Source of the DNA: a bacterium
Lineage (GTDB): Bacteria > Planctomycetota > Planctomycetia > Kolteriales > Kolteriaceae
Assembly: GCA_019748235.1 (NCBI GenBank)
Contig: JAIEPU010000106.1
Location: forward strand, 1 to 44,225
Direction of reading: 5' to 3'
DNA length: 44,225 nucleotides
Shown here: piece by piece, positions 38,018 to 44,225 of the stretch
Position numbering within the stretch: position 1 is the stretch's first letter
Layout: the number at the start of each line of letters is the position of its first letter
The notes under the pieces: generated by a model
What the model was told of the DNA's origin: nothing
The model's database searches: none
The model's input: only the letters and a program-made list of their open reading frames with translations
Translations under genes and position numbers: made by a program

Positions 38018-40516
38018 ATGCCACGGGTATTTACTTTACCGCCTGACGATCTCCTCCCCTACACCATCGAGGGACAGATCGCCACGCTCGATCAAGCGAC
38101 TATCGAAAAGACGCGTGAAATCGTGACGTTAACGATCGATGGCGAAACGGTCTCGATGCCTCGCGCGGTCATTGCGAAGGACGCCGACCGAAAAGACATC
38201 CTCGACGAGAACGGCCGCGCGACCTACCGATATACCACCATCTACGAAGCGTTGCTCAATCACCTCGAGAATAAGATCGACCGTGAAGATGAGCATGGGA
38301 TGTATGAAAAGTACCCGCTCCTCCGCTTGCAGCGACTGAAAGAGCTGAATCCAATCCCCATCGTCTGCCATCAAGAACATCTTCGCCCCATCGGCGTATG
38401 CCGGATGTGCGTCGTCGAGGTTTTGAAGGATGGTCGTCCAGAGGCAAAGCTTGCGCCGGCATGCCATCGTATTCTCGACAACGGCATTGAAGTCCGCACT
38501 CAAGCGACCAGCGAACGAGTCAAGAATACGGTTCGAACGCTGGGCGAACTTTTGATGTCGGATCAGCCGCCGGCCAAAAATCCGGAAGCAAAGCCGAAGC
38601 TGCATCAACTTGCCGAACGCCTCGGCATTCCATCAGAGAATCGCTTTCCTAAACCTTCCGTGCCGCGTGAAAAGGATCTCAGTTCTCTCATCATCAATGT
38701 TGATCACGACGCCTGCATCCTTTGCGACGCATGCATTCGCTCCTGCACCGACATGAAACATAACAACGTCATCGGTCGAAACGGAAGAGGTTACACCGCG
38801 AACATCGGGTTTGATCTTAACAATCCGATGGGAGATTCGAGTTGCGTCGCATGCGGCGAATGCGCCGTCTCTTGCCCTACCGATGCCCTCACGTTTAAAC
38901 AAGCCGCAGCCCAAAGGTGGGAAGGAGAATACGAACCCGTTCGTTGGCAGGATCTGCTGAAACACCCTCTTTTTAGCGGCGTTTCTCCCAAATTCCTGGA
39001 ATGGAATCAAGGATCGATCATTCGTCGGCGGTACAAGAAGGGAGATGTCGTCTGCCGTGAAGGTGATTTCGGATCGAGTGCATTCCTTATCGAGAGCGGT
39101 CGCTTCGAAGTTTCGATTCAGTCATCGATCGGTCATGTCGAGAAGCAAAAGAAGCCCGGCCTTCTCGCCGGACTCTCGAGCTACGTCAGCAGCCTCTCCT
39201 CTGCTGACTTATCGCTCGGATCGGAAAGCTACAGTAACATCAGTTTGGACAGCACTTATGCGATGAACATTCAAGACGACCGCGTCGTCGTCGCCGAACG
39301 AGGCCCCAAGGACATCATCATCGGCGAGATGACTTGCCTCAATCTCTATCCAAGGTCGGCCACCGTCATTGCGAAGGAAGATGGCGCTGAACTCATCGAG
39401 ATCATGCGCAACATTCTTTACGTTCTCTATCGCAACAAGGCCTCACGAGAGATATTGGACGATCTCTACCGAAAGCGGACCTTTCCTACCGTGCTAAGTA
39501 AGCTAGATCTCTTCCAGAATGTACGGGGAGATGAAGCACGCTTCAAAAAGCTGACGGATTGGCTTCAGCCCAGACTTGATCTGGTCCGCGTCGACCCTGG
39601 GCAACTCATCTTCAAACAGAACGATCCCTCCGACGACTTCTACATCGTTCGGGTCGGGTACGTACGCGTGTCGCAGCGGGGACCAAGCGGCGAGGCCGTC
39701 GTCCGAGATTACATCGGGCCGGGCGGATACTTTGGCGAGATCGCCGCACTCACGGCCGATCCCCATTCATCGTTCTTGGAAGGATTCAATTTCCCTCCCT
39801 CATTCCAACCGGGCAGACGGACGGCCGATTGCAGTGCCGTTGATCACTTGGAACTCGTCAAAATTCAAGGTCGGCATTTCCGCAGGTTATGCGAGCAGTT
39901 CCCCGAAGTAGCATCGCAAATCAAGCTCGAAGCGAAACGCCGGATCAAACAACGTGAAGAGCAAGATCTATTCACCAACACAAATTCGGTAGGCGAATTC
40001 CTCGATCAAGGATTGCAAAACGCTCAGTATCTTCTCGTCATCGACTTGAAGAGCTGCACGCGCTGCGACGAGTGCACCAAAGCATGCTCCGATTCGCATG
40101 AGGGAGTGACCCGACTGATTCGCGAAGGCCTTCGTTACGACAAATATCTCGTCGCTAGTTCGTGCCGCAGTTGCCAAGATCCGGTCTGCATGGTGGGATG
40201 CCCGGTCAACTCAATTCACCGTACCGAATCGCTCGACATCGTGATTGAAGACTGGTGCATTGGCTGCGGGCTGTGCGCGAATAACTGCCCCTACGGCAAC
40301 ATCAATATGCACACCATCACGACCCCGCAGAAGGGAATTGGAAAGCATTTGCAAAAGCCGATCGTTCAACGAAAAGCGACCACCTGCGATACCTGCAAAA
40401 ATGTCGTCGGTCGGAACGATCAACCTAACTGCGTGTATGCTTGTCCGCATGATGCCGCCCACCGAATGAGCGGCCAGGAGTTCCTTAATGTTGTCCGTGA
40501 AGAAAAGCGGCGATGA
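38018..40516 (+). CDS. Multi-cluster Fe-S protein with NuoG-like, twin cyclic-nucleotide-binding and DmsB-like ferredoxin domains
   Basis: An 832-residue cytoplasmic protein without a signal peptide. Domains in order: a NuoG-like 2Fe-2S ferredoxin (Cys117, 128, 131, 149); two 4Fe-4S sites (Cys233, 236, 239, 243 and Cys276, 279, 282, 286); a cyclic-nucleotide-binding domain (about 320-470) with phosphate-cassette GE (436-437) and PRSAT (445-449); a second one (about 495-640) with GE (573-574) and RRTA (600-603) split by a roughly 20-residue insertion; and a DmsB-like ferredoxin with four Cys groups (680-690, 716-728, 747-757, 790-809). That gives up to seven clusters. Parts of these 4-cysteine groups usually share clusters between groups. 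AGAGG precedes the ATG. It could wire the NuoEF flavoprotein to the membrane cytochrome b while a cyclic nucleotide controls flow. Confidence 0.9.
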   Translation: MPRVFTLPPDDLLPYTIEGQIATLDQATIEKTREIVTLTIDGETVSMPRAVIAKDADRKDILDENGRATYRYTTIYEALLNHLENKIDREDEHGMYEKYPLLRLQRLKELNPIPIVCHQEHLRPIGVCRMCVVEVLKDGRPEAKLAPACHRILDNGIEVRTQATSERVKNTVRTLGELLMSDQPPAKNPEAKPKLHQLAERLGIPSENRFPKPSVPREKDLSSLIINVDHDACILCDACIRSCTDMKHNNVIGRNGRGYTANIGFDLNNPMGDSSCVACGECAVSCPTDALTFKQAAAQRWEGEYEPVRWQDLLKHPLFSGVSPKFLEWNQGSIIRRRYKKGDVVCREGDFGSSAFLIESGRFEVSIQSSIGHVEKQKKPGLLAGLSSYVSSLSSADLSLGSESYSNISLDSTYAMNIQDDRVVVAERGPKDIIIGEMTCLNLYPRSATVIAKEDGAELIEIMRNILYVLYRNKASREILDDLYRKRTFPTVLSKLDLFQNVRGDEARFKKLTDWLQPRLDLVRVDPGQLIFKQNDPSDDFYIVRVGYVRVSQRGPSGEAVVRDYIGPGGYFGEIAALTADPHSSFLEGFNFPPSFQPGRRTADCSAVDHLELVKIQGRHFRRLCEQFPEVASQIKLEAKRRIKQREEQDLFTNTNSVGEFLDQGLQNAQYLLVIDLKSCTRCDECTKACSDSHEGVTRLIREGLRYDKYLVASSCRSCQDPVCMVGCPVNSIHRTESLDIVIEDWCIGCGLCANNCPYGNINMHTITTPQKGIGKHLQKPIVQRKATTCDTCKNVVGRNDQPNCVYACPHDAAHRMSGQEFLNVVREEKRR

Positions 40517-40686
40517 AATGCGTTGCCTCTAATCTGCTAATTTGGGGGATTAATACAGTCTAGCGATCCCCACCGTCAGGTCACCCTAATCCTCCTAGTC
40601 TGTTTAATCCGCACAACTGGCATAATTCTCAAGATCGTTATCTTTCCTACCGATCAACAATATGGGGTGTTATCGATCGACGATGT

Positions 40687-42633
40687 ATGGACGGGATTGC
40701 CGACGGAATGCTCGCCCGATCACGACCGATTCTGATCATCGCGCTCGTGGTCTCGTGCTGCGCTTCCTGGAATTCGTCGATTCGTGGTGATGAAAAACCG
40801 CTTCCCGTCGTCGAAGTGGACGACGAAACACCGGTTGAAAACAACGAGCCGGCTCCCGCTCGCCCCTTTCCTCCTCTGGTGGATCCGCAAACACTCGAAA
40901 TGAATGAGGAAGCGGCTCAATCGCTCCAGATCGAGGAGGGTCCGTTTCCGCTCCTACGCACACCGGTTGATCCACCTCTCGGTTTTACCGGACCGTCAAG
41001 CATTCGCCCCGAGTTCGTCGAGGAGAACAGCCACTTCATTCCGGTGGAGGATCGTTGGCGGCTCGGCTTCCCCTCTTGGGATCGCTATGGCCAAGGGCAT
41101 CCCATCGTCACTGACTATCCCTACATGCTCGGTAACATTTGGGACCCGTTCAACCAGAACGTGCTCAAGGCGGATTACCCGATCATCGGACAAAACACGT
41201 TTTTGAACATCGCGGTCGCGGACATTCAAAACTTTGAAGGGCGACAAGTCCCCACGGCGACCACCCCCTTTGAAAGCACCGTTCGCCCTGGTGAGCAGGA
41301 CTTCTTCCAGAATCCAAATCAGTTCTTTTACACGAACTTCTTTCGCGTGCAGGTGGATGTCTTTCACGGCGATACCTCATTCAAGCCGCTCGATTGGCAG
41401 ATTCGAATCGCTCCCGTGTTCAACGTCAATCACCTCGCCACGAACGAACTGGCGGTCGTCAATCCTGATGTGCTCGACGGTTCGACTCGGACGCAAACTT
41501 GGTTGTCGCTCAACGAGTGGTTCATCGAGACCAAGCTTCTCGATCTCAGTCCCGACTACGACTTTATGAGCGTTCGTGGTGGTTCGCAGTTCTTCAACAG
41601 CGATTTTCGCGGCTTTATCTTTGCCGACACCAATCGCTCCGTACGGCTCTTCGGTAACCTCAGGGCTAACCGTCATCAATACAATCTGATCTTCTTCGAT
41701 CAGACCGACAAGGACATTAACAACGGCCTGAACACTTTCCGCGATCGCCATCAAAACACGATCATCGCGAACTATTACATTCAAGACTTCATTTGGCCCG
41801 GATACACATCGCAATGGAGCGTCCATTACAATAACGACATGCCGAGCTTTAAGTACGACCGAGATGATGTTCTTGCCCGACCTGACCCCGTCGGCGTCTA
41901 TGGCCCGCACCGAGTCGAGTCGGTCTATTTTGGTTGGACGGGGAACGGCCACATTGATCGATTCAACATCACGCACGCCTTCTATGAAGTCGTTGGACAC
42001 GACACACTGAATCCACTCGCTGGTCGTTCCGTCGATGTCAACGCGCAAATGGGCGCGCTCGAACTCTCCTACGATCGCGATTGGGTACGCTTTCGCGCGT
42101 CAGGCTTTTATGCATCGGGTGACGGCAATATCAACAATGGGCACGCGACCGGATTCGATACTATCTTCGACAATCCGAACTTTGCCGGCGGGCAATTCAG
42201 CTATTGGCAACGAGAGGCCATTCGGCTTGGAGGTGTCAATCTCGTTCAGTCGAACAGTCTCGTCCCGGATCTCAGGTCCAGCAAATTCATGGGGCAAACC
42301 AACTTCGTCAATCCCGGCCTCTGGCTCGTCAACGTCGGGATGGACTTTGAACTCACGCCAAAGTTCCGCATCATTCAAAACAACAACTTCCTCTGGTTCG
42401 ATAAGACCGCTGTTTTGGAACAGTATCTCTTTCAGGCGAACATCAGCCGCCAGATCGGCTACGACGTAAGCGTAGGAGCGGAATATCGTCCGCTGCTGAG
42501 TAATAACGTCATCGTGACCGCGGGGGTCGGCGGCCTGATCCCCGGTCCCGGCTTCAAGGATATTTACAGCCCCATCGTGGGAAGCGTCAATACCCTGGCC
42601 ATGGGCTTCATGCAGCTCGCTCTGGCGTACTAA
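40687..42633 (+). CDS. Outer-membrane beta-barrel protein
   Basis: A 648-residue exported protein. A signal peptide (MLARSRPILIIALVVSCCASW if started at ATG 40708) precedes an acidic Pro-rich stretch (residues 35-100). The rest is rich in alternating hydrophobic residues and aromatics and ends 'MGFMQLALAY', with the terminal aromatic expected of barrels inserted by BamA. No family could be named with certainty. 'QNVLKADYPIIGQNTFLNIAV' resembles N-terminal stretches of uncharacterised planctomycete and acidobacterial barrels. It follows the Fe-S protein gene by 170 bp on the same strand, so it could be the outer-membrane partner of the redox cluster. The LVVSC stretch is also a weak lipobox. 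ATG 40687 is the alternative start. Confidence 0.8.
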   Translation: MDGIADGMLARSRPILIIALVVSCCASWNSSIRGDEKPLPVVEVDDETPVENNEPAPARPFPPLVDPQTLEMNEEAAQSLQIEEGPFPLLRTPVDPPLGFTGPSSIRPEFVEENSHFIPVEDRWRLGFPSWDRYGQGHPIVTDYPYMLGNIWDPFNQNVLKADYPIIGQNTFLNIAVADIQNFEGRQVPTATTPFESTVRPGEQDFFQNPNQFFYTNFFRVQVDVFHGDTSFKPLDWQIRIAPVFNVNHLATNELAVVNPDVLDGSTRTQTWLSLNEWFIETKLLDLSPDYDFMSVRGGSQFFNSDFRGFIFADTNRSVRLFGNLRANRHQYNLIFFDQTDKDINNGLNTFRDRHQNTIIANYYIQDFIWPGYTSQWSVHYNNDMPSFKYDRDDVLARPDPVGVYGPHRVESVYFGWTGNGHIDRFNITHAFYEVVGHDTLNPLAGRSVDVNAQMGALELSYDRDWVRFRASGFYASGDGNINNGHATGFDTIFDNPNFAGGQFSYWQREAIRLGGVNLVQSNSLVPDLRSSKFMGQTNFVNPGLWLVNVGMDFELTPKFRIIQNNNFLWFDKTAVLEQYLFQANISRQIGYDVSVGAEYRPLLSNNVIVTAGVGGLIPGPGFKDIYSPIVGSVNTLAMGFMQLALAY

Positions 42634-42900
42634 AATCAACCGCGATTTCTGGGCTTGATAACTTTCATTCACCCTCCGATTTCGACTCGCAAAACATTGA
42701 TGTCTCGAAAACCCAAGTATCCGATCCAATTGATGCATTTGCGCGGGATCAAAACAGAGCGGGTTGAAATTCCATATTTGGCACACCGCGAGCTTCGGTC
42801 GTATGCTGAACTACACTGGTGCAGGGTGATAAAGTTTGCCAACCAGCGGAACTCTGTCAACAACCGGAAAATCGAAGGGTAGAAATAAGGAGTCAGTTAC

Positions 42901-43404
42901 ATGGCCACGACGAAGACGAAATCCCCTCCGTTCGCAACGAAGAATGATCTGAGTCCAGAGGTCCGCCAGCAAATGATCGATCTGCTCAATCAGCAGCTCG
43001 CGGACACGTTCGACCTCTACAGCCAAACCAAACAGGCACACTGGAATGTGAAAGGGACTGACTTCTACCAGCTTCATTTGTTGTTCGACTCGCTCGCTGG
43101 CGGCGTATTGGAGTTTGTTGATACCATTGCCGAGCGTGCGACCTCGCTGGGAGGAGTTGCTCTCGGCACGGCTCGCATGGCGGCCGATAACTCTTCTCTG
43201 AAGGAATATCCGGTGGATGCTGTCGACGGCCGGTCTCATGTCGAGGCCGTTGCCGCACGTTTCGCCGCGGTAGCCAACAGCACGCGTGCTGCGATCGATA
43301 AGGCCGATGACGCGGGAGATGCCACGACAGCCGATCTCTTCACCCAGCTCTCTCGAGAGCTCGACAAAAACCTTTGGTTCATCGAAGCCCACTTGCAGGG
43401 CTAG
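42901..43404 (+). CDS. dps: Dps-family ferritin-like DNA-protecting protein
   Basis: A 167-residue cytoplasmic protein with AAGGAG before ATG 42901. It forms a four-helix ferritin-like bundle. The ferroxidase ligands match E. coli Dps spacing exactly: His47, His59, Asp63, Asp74 and Glu78, seen in 'QAHWNVKGTDFYQLHLLFDSLAGG' in part and 'FVDTIAERA'. Dps dodecamers oxidise ferrous iron with hydrogen peroxide, store the iron and protect DNA. The N-terminus has Lys residues (MATTKTKSPP) that could contact DNA. It appears to be monocistronic: 267 bp separate it from the barrel gene and a strong hairpin follows. Its place beside an iron-rich redox cluster fits an iron or oxidative-stress role. Confidence 0.96.
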   Translation: MATTKTKSPPFATKNDLSPEVRQQMIDLLNQQLADTFDLYSQTKQAHWNVKGTDFYQLHLLFDSLAGGVLEFVDTIAERATSLGGVALGTARMAADNSSLKEYPVDAVDGRSHVEAVAARFAAVANSTRAAIDKADDAGDATTADLFTQLSRELDKNLWFIEAHLQG

Positions 43405-43420
43405 TCGTCTACCGACTGAC

Positions 43421-43458
43421 GGACTCGGCTATACCTCGTTCCGTAAATAGCCGAGTCC
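43421..43458 (+). terminator. Rho-independent-type terminator hairpin after dps
   Basis: GGACTCGGCTAT (43421-43432) and ATAGCCGAGTCC (43447-43458) form a perfect 12-bp stem with a 14-base loop, starting 17 bases after the dps stop. The sequence that follows is T/C-rich rather than a pure T-run. Confidence 0.75.
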
Positions 43459-43557
43459 ATTCTCCATCCCTTCTCTCTCAATCCTTCCTTCTCCTCCATT
43501 CTTCTGCTAACCTGGATCTCACAATTTCAAGATCCTTTACTGCGGGAAAGGTGCGAC

Positions 43558-44225
43558 ATGCAATTCGGTGGTAACTACTGGCGAGGATCGTTCGCGATTC
43601 TTGTCTTAGCGCTCTCGTTCGCTCCCCTGTCACGAGGAGCGGAAACGGCGCTCGATCGTTATGTCAAAAAGGAAGATCCCACCTACGCGTGGAAAGTTGT
43701 CAGCGAAACGCCGGTGGAAGGCGGAACGCAGTTCGTTCTCGAACTCACTTCGCAAACATGGCGGACCGAGAAAGAGGTGGATCGCCCGGTCTGGAAGCAT
43801 TGGCTCACGATTCTGAAGCCGAATGAAGTCGAATCAAAGATCGGCTTTCTTTTCATCGTCGGCGGAGCCAATGACAGCGATCCTCCCAAGGCCCCAGACG
43901 CTCGCACGATCGCGATTGCAAAGTCGACGAAGAGCGTGGTGGCTGAGCTTAAAATGGTCCCGAACCAAGCACTCATCTTTCATCAAGACAACACCCCGCG
44001 CAAAGAAGACGACCTCATCGGATACACATGGGACCAGTTCCTCAAAACAGGGGATGAAACTTGGCCCGCGCGTCTTCCCATGGTGAAAAGCGCTGTTCGC
44101 GCGATGGATGCCATTCAGGAATTCATGGCGAGCGACAAGGGTGGAAAAGTCACGGTCAATCAATTCGTCGTCGCGGGCGGATCAAAGCGTGGCTGGACGA
44201 CTTGGTGTACCGCCGCCGTCGACAA
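43558..44225 (+). CDS. PqaA-like (PhoPQ-activated pathogenicity-related) protein, 3' end outside window
   Basis: The first 222 codons of an exported protein that runs off the right edge. AAAGGTG precedes ATG 43558. A signal peptide (residues about 1-27, ending near 'LSRGAE') is followed by 'LDRYVKKEDPTYAWKVV', 'GFLFIVGGAND', 'NQALIFHQDN', 'GYTWDQFLKTGDETWPARLPM' in part and 'FVVAGGSKRGWTTW'. These are hallmarks of PF10142, an alpha/beta-hydrolase-fold family. Ser in 'GGSKRGW' is the probable nucleophile. The remaining catalytic residues would be past the edge. The family is common in planctomycetes. It stands alone after the dps terminator. Confidence 0.9.
   Translation, partial: MQFGGNYWRGSFAILVLALSFAPLSRGAETALDRYVKKEDPTYAWKVVSETPVEGGTQFVLELTSQTWRTEKEVDRPVWKHWLTILKPNEVESKIGFLFIVGGANDSDPPKAPDARTIAIAKSTKSVVAELKMVPNQALIFHQDNTPRKEDDLIGYTWDQFLKTGDETWPARLPMVKSAVRAMDAIQEFMASDKGGKVTVNQFVVAGGSKRGWTTWCTAAVD

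Noticed and set aside
40545-40583. Possible terminator after the Fe-S protein gene (GGGGAT...ATCCCC)
   Set aside because: The stem is only six bp with a 15-base loop and there is no T-run.
42655-42882. A 75-codon plus-strand frame between the barrel gene and dps
   Set aside because: No good start or ribosome binding site, no family resemblance, and low-complexity basic composition.
1-44225. CRISPR arrays, tRNA or rRNA genes, insertion sequences
   Set aside because: I saw no regularly spaced repeats, no cloverleaf with conserved T-loop and no transposase frame in the window.

Overview
The window looks like chromosomal DNA of a planctomycete, or a close PVC relative. The evidence is a set of family hallmarks: three very large or repeat-rich exported proteins with N-terminal LEPR-XLL motifs, an ECF sigma factor next to a membrane-spanning Ser/Thr kinase, a DUF1080 protein, a caspase-like peptidase, an Lpg1974-type outer-membrane protein, a PqaA-type protein and many multiheme c-type cytochromes. 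No rRNA, tRNA, CRISPR array or insertion sequence was seen. TAA, TAG and TGA all end genes normally.

Region 1 (1-11723, minus strand) reads sigma factor, kinase, giant surface protein. The kinase gene carries an in-frame TAA between its glycine-rich loop and its ATP-binding lysine. The giant protein has at least 2815 residues and leaves the window at the left edge. Region 2 (12385-16803) holds a secreted SGNH hydrolase with Ig-like, PKD and RTX-like repeats, a DUF1080 protein and a small winged-helix regulator.

Region 3 (17230-25799) is a cytochrome block: two pentaheme cytochromes on the plus strand converge on a ten-heme cytochrome fused to an LVIVD beta-propeller, followed by an outer-membrane barrel gene with an in-frame TAG. 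Region 4 (26244-31295) holds a LEPR-XLL/RTX protein with two GlcG/HbpS-like domains, a small exported protein and a caspase-like peptidase.

Region 5 (31561-42633) is the most striking. A third pentaheme cytochrome is divergent from a tight plus-strand cluster: a membrane protein with two His-x13-His helices (diheme cytochrome b signature), a membrane-anchored decaheme cytochrome, a fused NuoE-NuoF flavoprotein, and an 832-residue protein joining a NuoG-like 2Fe-2S domain, two 4Fe-4S clusters, two cyclic-nucleotide-binding domains and a four-cluster DmsB-like ferredoxin. An outer-membrane beta-barrel gene follows. I infer a transmembrane electron path between cytoplasmic NAD(H) and periplasmic multiheme cytochromes, possibly gated by a nucleotide. 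No substrate can be read from the sequence. Region 6 (42901-44225) has a Dps ferritin with a strong terminator hairpin and the start of a PqaA-like gene.

Across the window five c-type cytochromes carry 35 predicted heme sites, three of them CX4CH rather than CXXCH.
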